From CAYVQA01 sp045119035 (lineage in GTDB: Bacteria > Bacillota_I > Bacilli_A > ML615J-28 > CAG-313), in contig JBGVCU010000034.1 in NCBI GenBank assembly GCA_045119035.1, positions 1-64,000 on the forward strand: DNA of 64,000 nucleotides, given 5' to 3'. Shown in pieces: positions 35,148 through 44,597 of the stretch. Under the pieces are notes generated by a model. It had not been told where the DNA came from and did not search any database. It saw only the letters and a program-made list of their open reading frames with translations. The position numbers and the translations under genes were made by a program. Positions within the stretch are counted from its first letter, which is position 1. The number at the start of each line of letters is the position of its first letter.

Positions 35148-36587
35148 CTAAATTTTAGCTACCCTAATCATTCCATCAGGGCTATCTTTGTATAACACAA
35201 TACCATCATTGATATACTCTAACATAATATCAATAATGTTTTGATCGATTTGTTCACCAGCAACAATTAAAGGAATTCCTGGTGGATAAATCATAATTGA
35301 TTCAGCAGATATATATCCTAGTGAATCTTCAATTTTTACATCAAGTTTTTTAGAATTATATGCATCACGAGGTTTTATCATTTGTTTAGGATAATTTGTA
35401 AATATTTGGGTATTTTTCAATTCTTGTTTATTAATTGATTTTTCCATATCAATTAAAGCATTAGCTAAGTTATTAAGATCTTCTTTTGTAGTTGATGCAC
35501 TTAATATAAATAAAACAACAAACTTTTCACCAAGCTCTGCTTGAATATTATATTTTTCTTTTAATAATTTGTAAGCTTTAAAACCGCTTATGCCAAGTTT
35601 TTTAAAACTAACAATTAATTTTGTAAAATCATATTGATAAGTAGATCTATCTAAAAAATATTTTTCATCTAAAATTTCGATAACATTTAAATCTTTTGTT
35701 TTTTCTTTAAAATATTTAAGATTGTCAAATAATTCTTTGATTTTTCTTTCCGCATTAAAATATAAATCTTTTCTAGCAACATCAATACTAGCAATAAGTA
35801 AACTTGAAGGAGATGTTGTTTGAAGCATATTTATAATTGTTCTAATTTCTGTATCTAACTCTAGTTTATTTGTCAGTAATATAGAACTTTGAGTTAATGA
35901 AAGACCTGTTTTATGCATTGAAGAAGCAACTATATCAGCATTTTTAGAAATTGCTGAATCTGGTAATAAATTAGAAAATGCATAATGTGTACCATGTGCT
36001 TCATCTACTAACACATATATATTTTTTTGGTGGGCATAATCAATAATATCTTCTAAATCTAATACTTCTCCAAAATATGTTGGATGTATTAAAAGAATAG
36101 CTTTTGCAAAGGGGTTATTATCTATTGCTTGTTTTACAACTTGAGCACTTAAGTTTTTAGCAAAACCATATTCATAATCATACTCAGGTTCAATAAATAT
36201 AGGGTTTGCTCCGCTTAGTATTATTGCATTAATTACTGATTTGTGAGCATTTCTAGGAAGTAATATATATTCGTTTTCTTTAACAACACTCATAATCATT
36301 ACTTGAATTGCAGATGTACATCCGTTTACTAGAAAGTATGCTTTCTTTGCACCAAAGGCTTCAGCACAAAGTTCTTCAGCTTCTTTTATAACTGTTTTTG
36401 GTTTATTTAAATTATCTAAACCTATAGGAGCATTAGCATCTAGTTTATATAAAATCTCACCACCATTTATAGTTAAGTCATTTTGAATTTCTCCAAGTTT
36501 ATGACCAGGAACATCAAATGATGTTGTATTTGATTTTGAATATTTTAATAGTTCGGTGTAAAAAGGGGTTTTTTCTTGTCTATTCAT
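35148..36587 (-). CDS. speA: PLP-dependent arginine/lysine/ornithine decarboxylase, probably SpeA
   Basis: A 479-residue fold-type I decarboxylase of the short Firmicutes class (Bacillus SpeA is about 490 residues, without the wing domain of enterobacterial enzymes). DEAHGTHY (about residues 195-202) and the PLP lysine in SSMHKTGLSLTQS (about 224) are typical. With agmatinase as the downstream partner, arginine is the likely substrate and agmatine the product. Lysine or ornithine cannot be excluded from sequence. No speD or speE gene follows, so only putrescine synthesis is encoded here. Confidence 0.85.
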   Translation of the reverse strand: MNRQEKTPFYTELLKYSKSNTTSFDVPGHKLGEIQNDLTINGGEILYKLDANAPIGLDNLNKPKTVIKEAEELCAEAFGAKKAYFLVNGCTSAIQVMIMSVVKENEYILLPRNAHKSVINAIILSGANPIFIEPEYDYEYGFAKNLSAQVVKQAIDNNPFAKAILLIHPTYFGEVLDLEDIIDYAHQKNIYVLVDEAHGTHYAFSNLLPDSAISKNADIVASSMHKTGLSLTQSSILLTNKLELDTEIRTIINMLQTTSPSSLLIASIDVARKDLYFNAERKIKELFDNLKYFKEKTKDLNVIEILDEKYFLDRSTYQYDFTKLIVSFKKLGISGFKAYKLLKEKYNIQAELGEKFVVLFILSASTTKEDLNNLANALIDMEKSINKQELKNTQIFTNYPKQMIKPRDAYNSKKLDVKIEDSLGYISAESIMIYPPGIPLIVAGEQIDQNIIDIMLEYINDGIVLYKDSPDGMIRVAKI

Positions 36588-36613
36588 AAATGTGTCCTCT
36601 ATTGTATGCTAAT

Positions 36614-36641
36614 AGTATATCAAAAAATACATATTTTGCAA
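36614..36641 (-). promoter_or_regulatory. Promoter of speA-speB
   Basis: Minus-strand TTGCAA (36636-36641), 16-base spacer, TATACT (36614-36619), about 26 bases before the speA start. Confidence 0.7.
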
Positions 36642-36707
36642 AATAATGTGAAAATATTTAATTATATGATATAATAAATTGTATAATAAAATTTGAGGAG
36701 TTTAAAA

Positions 36708-39302
36708 ATGATTAAAAAATTTAATATTTTATTTTTATTTCTTCTTTGTTTTTTAATAGCTGGATGTACTCAACCAGGTACTAATCCATCAGATAAAGAG
36801 CCAGGAGGAAATACTGACCCAACACTAGATAAAATATATGTAACAAATTATTATGAATTTACAAAATGTTATGTTACATATATTGAAACAAATGAACAAA
36901 TAGAACTAGTTCCTGAAGGAAATTGTTTTGTTGGAGAGATTTTAGATGATGAAGCAATCATCATTCATGATGGTACAACATATCTTCCAGAAACAACATT
37001 CCATAAAGAAAAACCATATTACTATAATACTAAATGGTTTAGTGAAAAAATTAATCCGGATAATATTGTTTATTTTTCAACAAGTAATGATTTATCAAAC
37101 CCATATTTAGTATTTAATGTTGGTGATATTTCAGTAAATGTTCCAATGAGATTTTATAAATCAGGATTATACTACGGATATATTGATTCAAGAGCGAGTA
37201 CTTATTATTATCAAGATAGTATTACTTTAGAAAAAACTCAAGATTTAACATATTCAGAAAATAATTTATATAAAAATAATGCATTAACAAAATACGAAGG
37301 AGAAAATCCTGAAAATCCTAATCCAGAAATTCCTGGAATTCCTAATAATGCTATATTTATGAACATTCCTGATCATTGGAGTAATTGTTACTACTATATG
37401 TGGAATGATGAAGGAAATGATAAAAATTGGCCTGGACGTCAAGCAATTAAAGTAAGTGATAATATTTATTACTTCTTATTTGATGAAGAATATCCTAACT
37501 TTATTTTTAACTGTGGTCCAGAAGGTGCCTCTCATCCTACACAAACAGAAAATTTACATATCGATATGTGTGGAGTATTAAAAAATCCAATGTATTCTTT
37601 TGTTGATGAAAAATTTAGAGAATACAATGGTGGACCAGTTGAAGATAATCCACAATATGATTATAGCGAAACTTCAATTTATGCAGTTTTACCTACTGGA
37701 TGGGATAGAATTTTTGTTAACTATGAATATGCACAAAATACATATCGTAGTGAATTAATTTATGCTGAGAATAATATATATACTGCATTAATCTATAAAG
37801 AATGTGATGTTGTATATTTCGATAATGGGGATGGTGTAGAAACATCTAAATATAACTTTAATAGTGAAACTAACTATTATAACAATGGAACATGGTCTAA
37901 ATTTAATCCTGACTTACTTGTTCCAAGTGATCCTGTTTTACCAGATAATCCTCAATTTACAGATGATTTAGATATTTATAATGCTTTATTTGATCCTAAA
38001 AATAAAATTAGAATCACAATTAATATTAGTGATAGTGAATTATTAAAGATTCAAAAAGACTATGAAAAATTTAAAAATATGGGTTCTAAATCTCCAACTT
38101 ATCGTATTTGTGATTTAACAATTTGGATCAACAACGATAGCTTTACTATTGAAGAAGTTGGAGTAAGAATGAAAGGAAACACATCTAGACGTGATTTCTA
38201 TTCAGAAAATGATGGAATTTATGCTTTAATTCATTATAAATTTAAATTCTGTGAAACTTTTGATGATGAGGAAGAATATACTGAATCTGAAAGAAAAGTT
38301 TGGGAATCAGATGAAGCTAGAAAAGAAAGAAAAAATCGTACTTTTGCTACACTTGAAGGACTAGAAGCTAAATGGAATAAAAATTATGATGGTACACATA
38401 TTCGTACATATTTAGCTCATGATTTATTTGAACAAAATGGATATTTAGCTCAACAACATAACTTAGCTCAATTTTCTATTACAAATAAAGGTAAATTAGA
38501 AAATATAGGTATTTTCGATTTAACTGAACCTGTTGATGAATATTTCTTAGAAAAACATTTACCTGAAGAAGATTTAGGTGGAGATCTATACAAAGTTGGA
38601 TGGACTTCTAAAGGAGGAAGCTTAACTACTGATACACTAGATTCAATTGGTAAAGAAGATGAACTTAAAGGTAAGTTCTATGTTTATGACATCAAAACTA
38701 ATAAGAAAACTACTGATCACTCTGCACTTATTAATTTTATTAATGTAATTAATACAAAAGGATCTGATTTAGAATCTGTATGTGATATGGAAATGTTTAC
38801 TAAATTTGCTGCTTTATCATATATGTGTGGTAACCCTGATGATTATCGTTTTAATTATAATAACTACTATATATATTTCTTAAAGAGTTCTAATAAAGCA
38901 ATCTTTATTCCATATGATATGGATAGATGTTACGGAACAACAAGAGATATGAATCCATTTGGTGATGGTACAAGTAAAGTTGATCCACTTACAACTAAAT
39001 ATTCTTTTGGAGATCAAAAGAATCCACTTATTTTAAGAAGTGTTACAAATAGTGGAGAAACTAAATATATTAATATGTATTTATCATATTTAAAAGAATT
39101 CTCAAATAATGAAGTATTTAATATGACATATATTAATAATTTATATGCTCAAGCAAAAGCATACTATGGTAATGATTGGCAACCAACTATCGAAAGAGCA
39201 AAAGGATTCGGAATTAAATTTACAATGAATGATGATAACTATAGTATTAGCGAATATGTAGCTAATATTAAAAATCAATGTAACAGATATAGTTTAAGAT
39301 AA
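36708..39302 (+). CDS. CotH-kinase lipoprotein with CBM26-like modules
   Basis: An 864-residue surface lipoprotein (lipobox LIAGC, Cys about 20). Residues about 200-320 and 325-400 look like carbohydrate-binding modules; the first shows WSNCYYYMW followed by WPGRQAI, typical of starch-binding CBM26. From about residue 430, a CotH kinase domain appears: VGVRMKGNTSR, LAHDLFEQNGY and IPYDMDRCYG with the conserved aspartates. CotH kinases phosphorylate proteins and are known in spore coats and on surfaces. I start at MIKKF, which follows GAGGAG by 7 bases. It stands alone with its own terminator. An alpha-glucan link fits the nearby GH31 gene. Confidence 0.78.
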   Translation: MIKKFNILFLFLLCFLIAGCTQPGTNPSDKEPGGNTDPTLDKIYVTNYYEFTKCYVTYIETNEQIELVPEGNCFVGEILDDEAIIIHDGTTYLPETTFHKEKPYYYNTKWFSEKINPDNIVYFSTSNDLSNPYLVFNVGDISVNVPMRFYKSGLYYGYIDSRASTYYYQDSITLEKTQDLTYSENNLYKNNALTKYEGENPENPNPEIPGIPNNAIFMNIPDHWSNCYYYMWNDEGNDKNWPGRQAIKVSDNIYYFLFDEEYPNFIFNCGPEGASHPTQTENLHIDMCGVLKNPMYSFVDEKFREYNGGPVEDNPQYDYSETSIYAVLPTGWDRIFVNYEYAQNTYRSELIYAENNIYTALIYKECDVVYFDNGDGVETSKYNFNSETNYYNNGTWSKFNPDLLVPSDPVLPDNPQFTDDLDIYNALFDPKNKIRITINISDSELLKIQKDYEKFKNMGSKSPTYRICDLTIWINNDSFTIEEVGVRMKGNTSRRDFYSENDGIYALIHYKFKFCETFDDEEEYTESERKVWESDEARKERKNRTFATLEGLEAKWNKNYDGTHIRTYLAHDLFEQNGYLAQQHNLAQFSITNKGKLENIGIFDLTEPVDEYFLEKHLPEEDLGGDLYKVGWTSKGGSLTTDTLDSIGKEDELKGKFYVYDIKTNKKTTDHSALINFINVINTKGSDLESVCDMEMFTKFAALSYMCGNPDDYRFNYNNYYIYFLKSSNKAIFIPYDMDRCYGTTRDMNPFGDGTSKVDPLTTKYSFGDQKNPLILRSVTNSGETKYINMYLSYLKEFSNNEVFNMTYINNLYAQAKAYYGNDWQPTIERAKGFGIKFTMNDDNYSISEYVANIKNQCNRYSLR

Positions 39303-39310
39303 TAAATTAA

Positions 39311-39340
39311 AATACGTATCTATTAAATTAGATACGTATT
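39311..39340 (+). terminator. Terminator of the CotH lipoprotein gene
   Basis: A perfect 12-bp stem, AATACGTATCTA with TAGATACGTATT, followed by eight or more T. Confidence 0.9.
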
Positions 39341-39450
39341 TTTTTTATTTTAAATAATTTAAAGTAATTCCATCTATTTATTTTTAAATATTAGGCCCAT
39401 TTTAAGCCAAATTTCGCATTTTTAATTTAAAACAGGGAAATTATTAGGTA

Positions 39451-40695
39451 TTATAAATATTTATCTATTTCCCATTTAGTTATTACCGAGTTAAATTCAT
39501 AAATTTCTTGTAGTTTTAAATACATATATTTATTATATAATTCTTTATTTAAGACTGTTTGAAGATATTTTGAAGTCTTATAAAATTGGTATGCTTCTAA
39601 TAAAGAAGTAGGTAAATTATTTTTAATTTTAAGATTATTTAAATCAATATTAAGTTTTTTATTTATACCACTAAGACCTAATTCTAAGATAATAAAACTT
39701 GTAAAATATATATTTGTTAAAGAATCTATATTTCTTAGTTCAATTCTATTTATTAAATTATTTGTAATAGGTACTCTAATCATACTTTTACGGCTATTAT
39801 ATGACCAATTGATTTTTTTAGGTACTTCTTCTTTTTTATTTAGTCTTTTATATGAGTTTATTGTTGAATTAAAAATTAATGATACTTCTTTAGAATGTAA
39901 TAATATACCATTTATAAAGTTTAGTGTTAAGTCATTTATTTTATTAGGTGATTCAAATAAATTAATACCATTTTTAAATACAGAACAATTATAATGTAAA
40001 CCAGAACTTGCTAAATTATTTTGTAGTTTAGGAATTAAAGTAATTTTTATATTTTCTTTATACTCTAGTTCATTTACTAATAATTTAAATATTTGAAATT
40101 TATCACAAGTAAGTAATACATCATCATATTTTAATGAAATTTCATATTGACTAGCTCCAGCTTCATGATGAAAACATTCAACATTTAAATTATTCTTTTC
40201 TAATAAAAATACAAGTTTATTTAAAATACATGTACTTTTTTTATTATGTAATATATCTAAATATTTATTGTTATCTATTTTATTTAATGTATTATCTAAA
40301 ATATAAAATTCTATTTCTAAACCAACTTTAAATTCTATTGGATATATTTCTTTAATTTTATTTTTTAGAAGTGTTCTAGTACATAAGGGATGAACTTTGT
40401 TTTTATCTTCATATATGTCGCAAAAAAACACTGCAATATTTTCATTATATAATTTAATTATACGTAAGCTATTTAAATCAGCTTTTAAATATAATGTTGA
40501 ATTATAAACATTATTAAATCCTAAAATGTTTGATCCATCTATTGAAATATAGTTTACAAAAATTTCATTCAATTTATTTAGTGGGTAACTTATACCTTTA
40601 ATATTGCCTAATAAATCTGTGAATATTAGTTTAATATAACTAATATTACTTTTTTTAATTTCATTTATTATATCTTGCTTTAAGATAATTAACAC
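39451..40695 (-). CDS. glnA: Glutamine synthetase, type I-like, short
   Basis: About 414 residues against 440-470 for usual GlnA. All metal and substrate motifs can be traced: GLEIEFYIL, HHEAGASQYEI, SSGLHYNCS (the active-site histidine), SYNSRKSMIRVP and RIELRN. So it should make glutamine from glutamate, ammonia and ATP, though a gamma-glutamyl-amine ligase is possible for divergent members. The start is unclear: no ATG or TTG sits after the AAAAGGAG site at 40695-40702. The GTG at 40695 overlaps that site; ATT (40689) or ATC (40686) have better spacing. Family alignment places the start within these five codons. Confidence 0.78.
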   Translation of the reverse strand: MLIILKQDIINEIKKSNISYIKLIFTDLLGNIKGISYPLNKLNEIFVNYISIDGSNILGFNNVYNSTLYLKADLNSLRIIKLYNENIAVFFCDIYEDKNKVHPLCTRTLLKNKIKEIYPIEFKVGLEIEFYILDNTLNKIDNNKYLDILHNKKSTCILNKLVFLLEKNNLNVECFHHEAGASQYEISLKYDDVLLTCDKFQIFKLLVNELEYKENIKITLIPKLQNNLASSGLHYNCSVFKNGINLFESPNKINDLTLNFINGILLHSKEVSLIFNSTINSYKRLNKKEEVPKKINWSYNSRKSMIRVPITNNLINRIELRNIDSLTNIYFTSFIILELGLSGINKKLNIDLNNLKIKNNLPTSLLEAYQFYKTSKYLQTVLNKELYNKYMYLKLQEIYEFNSVITKWEIDKYL

Positions 40696-40768
40696 TCCTT
40701 TTATAGTGATTATTATTTGACTAAAATTCAATATTTTGATATTATACTTAAAGAAAGTAGGTGTTATA

Positions 40769-43138
40769 TTGAATAAATCTATTACTTATCGTTTAGAAAA
40801 AAATAAGGTATTTATTAAATCTAATGATAGAGAATTATTAATTGAATTTATTAATGATAAAATTTTTAGAGTTTATGAAGAGTTAGAAAGAAAAACAAAT
40901 AGTTTTGCAATTGAAAAATTGGAAACTAAAGATGTTGAACTTTCTATTGAAATTAATATTGATTCATTAATTATTAAATCTAGAATTTTATCTATTAAAG
41001 TATATGATAATCTTATGTTAGATATTTATCATTTTGATAAATTATTATGTGAAGATTATAAAGGAAAAAGAAATCCTTTCAAACGTCATGCAATATCTAC
41101 ATATGAAACAGACGAAGAAAAGGAAAAAGCAAAAGCTTTAAGTTTAGCTGAAGGACATGAATCAAATGATGATGATGTAAATCATCATAAGATTGAAGTT
41201 TTAAAAGTAAATAATCAAAATAATATATATTATGCATTAGGAGAAAAAACAGGTTTCTTAAATAAACAAGGATATGAATACGAAATGTGGAACACTGATG
41301 AACCATCAGCACACCTTGAATATTTTAAAACACTTTATAAATCAGTTCCTTTCTATATTTCTTTTAACAATGTAGCATCATATGGAATTTTCTTTGATAA
41401 TACGTATAAAACATATTTTGATATGGGAAAAGAAAATTCTGAATATATCTATTTTGGTTCTGATAATGGTAATTTAGATTATTATTTTATTTACGGACCA
41501 AGTTTAAAAGATGTTGTTAGTAATTATATTTCACTTACTGGTAAAACACCTCTACCTAAAAGAAAGATGTTAGGTATTCATCAATCTCGTTGGTCTTATG
41601 GAACAAAAGAAAGAGTTGATGAAATAATAAATGGATATATTGATAATGATTTACCACTTGATGTTATTCATTTAGATATTGACTATATGGATAACTATAA
41701 AGTATTTACATATGATAAATCAAGATTTGATTTAAAAAATAATATTGAAGAATGGAAAAATAAAGGAATTGAAGTTGTAACTATAATTGATCCAGGAACA
41801 AAAGTGGAAAAAGGTTACTTCATGTATGAAGACGGAATTAAAAATAATTATTTCGCAACTCGTAACAATGAAGTATATGTAAATAGTGTTTGGCCAGGAA
41901 AAAGCGTCTTCCCTGATTTTTCAAAAGAAACTACACGTAGTTGGTGGGGAAAATCTCAAAAGATTATGACCGACTTTGGTGTAAGTGGTATTTGGAATGA
42001 CATGAATGAACCAGCTTCATTTGAAGGTCCACTTCCTGATGATGTAGAATTTGATAAAGATGGACAAAAAGCAAATCATTTAGAAATTCATAATGTATAC
42101 GGACACTTAATGGCTAAGGCTACATTTGAAGGGCTTAAAGAAGCAACAAATGAACGCCCTTACGTCTTAACTCGTGCAGCATATGCTGGAAGCCAAAAGT
42201 ATACTTCTTTTTGGACAGGTGATAACCAAAGCTTATGGATTCATCTTCAAATGGCTATTCCAATGCTTTGTAACATGAGCCTTAGTGGCTTTAGTTTTAT
42301 AGGTACTGATATTGGTGGATTTGGAGGAGATGTTACAAAAGAACTTCTTATTAGATGGGCACAAGTTGGAGTATTTTTCCCTCTATGTAGAAACCATTCA
42401 GCAATGATGACACGTGATCAAGAGCCTTTCTCATTTGATAAAGAAACTATTTCTATTTATAGAAAAGCCTTAAAAATTAGAGAAAGTTTAATACCATATT
42501 ATTATGACTTATTTTATCATGGAGAACAAAACAATACACCAGTAATGTTACCACTTGTATATTACTATCAAGATGATGAAAATACTTATAATTTAAATGA
42601 TCAATTTATGATTGGCGATAGTATTATGGTAGCTCCAGTTTTAGAACAAGGAAAAACGAAAAGAATGGTATATCTTCCTAAAGGCACATGGTATAACATT
42701 AATAATCATAAAACATATGCTGGTAATCAATATATTGTAGAAGATGCACCACTTGATACTTGTCCAATATATGTAAAAGATTCTTCACTTATTCCAACAT
42801 ATGATAATATTAATCATATAAATGAACAAAATAATATAGTATTTAATATTTTCCCTGGAAATTCATCTTATGAACATATATACGATGATGGTAAATCATA
42901 TGATTATAGAAATAATATATTAACTTCATATAATATAAAAACAACTCAAATTAATGATAGTTTATTAATTGATGTTGATGTTACAAATAATTACAAAACA
43001 TATGAAAATGTAATTTATAGAATTTATAATACAAAAGGTAATATATTTGTTGATGATAAATTAATTGATACTAATAATAAATCTAACTATTTAGAAATTA
43101 AACTAGACGGATTATCTCACAAAGTAGAAATTAAATAA
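40769..43138 (+). CDS. Alpha-glucosidase, glycoside hydrolase family 31
   Basis: A GH31 enzyme of about 789 residues without signal peptide, so intracellular. The nucleophile motif WNDMNEP lies near residue 410 and the acid/base region GTDIGGFGGD near 513; the N-terminal beta-sandwich and a C-terminal beta domain flank the barrel. It would release glucose from maltose, isomaltose or related oligosaccharides. The start is probably the TTG at 40769, six bases after GTAGGTG; an ATG 33 bases earlier lacks a ribosome site. It diverges from the glutamine synthetase gene with only about 70 bases between them. Confidence 0.88.
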   Translation: MNKSITYRLEKNKVFIKSNDRELLIEFINDKIFRVYEELERKTNSFAIEKLETKDVELSIEINIDSLIIKSRILSIKVYDNLMLDIYHFDKLLCEDYKGKRNPFKRHAISTYETDEEKEKAKALSLAEGHESNDDDVNHHKIEVLKVNNQNNIYYALGEKTGFLNKQGYEYEMWNTDEPSAHLEYFKTLYKSVPFYISFNNVASYGIFFDNTYKTYFDMGKENSEYIYFGSDNGNLDYYFIYGPSLKDVVSNYISLTGKTPLPKRKMLGIHQSRWSYGTKERVDEIINGYIDNDLPLDVIHLDIDYMDNYKVFTYDKSRFDLKNNIEEWKNKGIEVVTIIDPGTKVEKGYFMYEDGIKNNYFATRNNEVYVNSVWPGKSVFPDFSKETTRSWWGKSQKIMTDFGVSGIWNDMNEPASFEGPLPDDVEFDKDGQKANHLEIHNVYGHLMAKATFEGLKEATNERPYVLTRAAYAGSQKYTSFWTGDNQSLWIHLQMAIPMLCNMSLSGFSFIGTDIGGFGGDVTKELLIRWAQVGVFFPLCRNHSAMMTRDQEPFSFDKETISIYRKALKIRESLIPYYYDLFYHGEQNNTPVMLPLVYYYQDDENTYNLNDQFMIGDSIMVAPVLEQGKTKRMVYLPKGTWYNINNHKTYAGNQYIVEDAPLDTCPIYVKDSSLIPTYDNINHINEQNNIVFNIFPGNSSYEHIYDDGKSYDYRNNILTSYNIKTTQINDSLLIDVDVTNNYKTYENVIYRIYNTKGNIFVDDKLIDTNNKSNYLEIKLDGLSHKVEIK

Positions 43139-43152
43139 TATAGAAATAAAAT

Positions 43153-43188
43153 AAAAGATTAAACTAACAAAAGTCAGTTTAATCTTTT
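43153..43188 (+). terminator. Terminator of the GH31 gene
   Basis: A perfect 13-bp stem (AAAAGATTAAACT/AGTTTAATCTTTT), 10-nt loop, then T-rich sequence. Confidence 0.88.
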
Positions 43189-43192
43189 TCAT

Positions 43193-43474
43193 TTATCTTA
43201 TAAATAGTTCTGAATGACTACCTAGTCTAGTTAAAACTAATGTAAGTGTATTATTTTCAATATAATAAATTAGTAACCAATCAGGTTCGATATGACATTC
43301 TCTAAAACCAATGTAGTATCCTGTTAATGCATGATCATTGTATTTTTTATCAAGTATTTCTTTATTTGCAAGTTTGTTTATTATTTCGAAAAGTTTATTA
43401 AGATTTTTATTTTGTTTTTTAGCAAGTTTAATATCTTTTTAAAATTTACTCGAAAACTTTACTTGCAACTGCAT
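43193..43474 (-). pseudogene. yafQ: YafQ-family toxin gene interrupted by a stop codon
   Basis: Starting at ATG 43474, the frame codes MQLQVKFSSKF, then TAA at 43439-43441, then continues without further stops for 82 codons to 43193. The downstream part carries the YafQ ribonuclease hallmarks: YNDHAL near the middle, FRECHIEPDWLLIYY and RLGSHSELF with the catalytic histidines. The stop replaces a lysine codon (AAA in most relatives) by one base change, and no in-frame start follows. It begins immediately after the antitoxin stop (TAG overlapping TATG), so the pair was once an operon. Confidence 0.88.
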
Positions 43475-43475
43475 A

Positions 43476-43748
43476 CTATACCTCTAAAGCTTTTTTTAAT
43501 TCTTCTATAGATGGATATCCTTTAGTATAATCGTTTGCTAATTTTATACTTTCATTAATTGCTTCTAAAGTCTCAGAATTTACAGTTGTTGACTTAATTT
43601 CAAAAGGAATTCCTTTTACTCTAATTACTTGTCTTAAAAAAATATTAATTGCTGTAGACATATTTAATCCAAGCTCTTCAAATATTTTTTCTGATGCTTT
43701 TTTAACATTTTCATCAATACGAACATTTAAATTTGACGTTTTATTCAT
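43476..43748 (-). CDS. dinJ: RelB/DinJ-family antitoxin
   Basis: A 90-residue protein with an N-terminal ribbon-helix-helix DNA-binding region (NLNVRIDENVKKASEKIF, then LGLNMSTAINIFLRQ) and a short C-terminal toxin-binding tail, typical of RelB/DinJ. It should repress its own promoter and neutralise a YafQ-type RNase. It is intact while the adjacent toxin gene carries a premature stop, so it now either is a relic or protects against related toxins encoded elsewhere. Confidence 0.9.
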   Translation of the reverse strand: MNKTSNLNVRIDENVKKASEKIFEELGLNMSTAINIFLRQVIRVKGIPFEIKSTTVNSETLEAINESIKLANDYTKGYPSIEELKKALEV

Positions 43749-43765
43749 AAAACACCTCCAATAGT

Positions 43766-43794
43766 ATTATATTAAAATGTAAAGTAAATGTCAA
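43766..43794 (-). promoter_or_regulatory. Consensus promoter of the dinJ-yafQ locus
   Basis: Minus-strand TTGACA (43789-43794), 17 bases, TATAAT (43766-43771), a perfect sigma-A consensus about 18 bases before the antitoxin start. Confidence 0.88.
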
Positions 43795-43820
43795 TACATT
43801 ATATATACAACTAATAAATT

Positions 43821-43854
43821 AAAAAGATTATTGTTTTTAAACAATAATCTTTTT
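43821..43854 (-). terminator. Terminator of the DUF975 gene
   Basis: A perfect 16-bp stem, AAAAAGATTATTGTTT with its complement, and a 2-nt loop lie 4 bases past the DUF975 stop. The T-rich arm and the following T residues suit termination. Confidence 0.85.
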
Positions 43855-43858
43855 GTTT

Positions 43859-44470
43859 CTATTCAGCAGTATATTCTTCTTGTGCTTCAACAGGTTCATT
43901 AACTAATGGTTGTTCTGTTTTTCCTACTAAATCACAATAGAAGTCATATTTAGCAGTTTCCATTCTTGGATATACCCAGAATGTTAAAATACCAAATGTT
44001 AAGAAACATAAGAACATCCATCCAATGTAACTAAATTGAAGACAGAATAATTTCCATTTATGTCCATCCATAATTTCTCTACTTCTTGTAATACATTGAT
44101 CTGCGTCAAGTTCTGGATGATCAAGTGAAATATAATAAGCCATTGAATATGAGAATGATTTAATAATTCCTGGAATAATTAAACATAAAGTCCATAATAA
44201 AATATAAATATATTGTAATAGACCTAATACTAAATATTTTACGAAATCTTTAAATCCATCGAATAATGTTGCTACTTCAATTTTTTGATTTTGATAATTT
44301 TTAACAATTAACATTGCAAACCCTGCAGTAAGTGGACCTACGATAATAAAACCAATACCTGAAGATGCTCCAACGATTAATGAAATAATAAAGTATGATA
44401 GTGCTAATGTACCAATTTGATTTTCGCAATATAAATGTGCTTTTTGACGATATTCTCTTGCTTTTTTCAT
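43859..44470 (-). CDS. DUF975-family membrane protein
   Basis: A 203-residue membrane protein with about five hydrophobic helices and the family motifs near the end of the core: IIPGIIKSFSYSMAYYI (about residues 95-112), LDADQCITRSREIMDGHKWKLF and a C-terminal helix pair. DUF975 proteins are widespread in low-GC Gram-positives; the function is unknown. The acidic Cys-free tail (about 180-203) is cytoplasmic by charge. It has its own promoter and terminator. Confidence 0.82.
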   Translation of the reverse strand: MKKAREYRQKAHLYCENQIGTLALSYFIISLIVGASSGIGFIIVGPLTAGFAMLIVKNYQNQKIEVATLFDGFKDFVKYLVLGLLQYIYILLWTLCLIIPGIIKSFSYSMAYYISLDHPELDADQCITRSREIMDGHKWKLFCLQFSYIGWMFLCFLTFGILTFWVYPRMETAKYDFYCDLVGKTEQPLVNEPVEAQEEYTAE

Positions 44471-44503
44471 ACTACTTCTCCTTTAATATAATTTTACAAT
44501 AAC

Positions 44504-44532
44504 ATTATATATTATTATTTTAAAAATATCAA
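44504..44532 (-). promoter_or_regulatory. Promoter of the DUF975 gene
   Basis: Minus-strand TTGATA (44527-44532), 17 bases, TATAAT (44504-44509), immediately downstream of the rpsD terminator. Confidence 0.72.
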
Positions 44533-44547
44533 ATATTTAATTAAAAA

Positions 44548-44573
44548 ATCAGTGTATTATTTAATACACTGAT
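44548..44573 (-). terminator. Terminator of rpsD
   Basis: A perfect 12-bp stem, ATCAGTGTATTA with TAATACACTGAT, a 2-nt loop and six T on the minus strand. Confidence 0.88.
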
Positions 44574-44597
44574 AATTTTACTGCTATTTAATTGATC

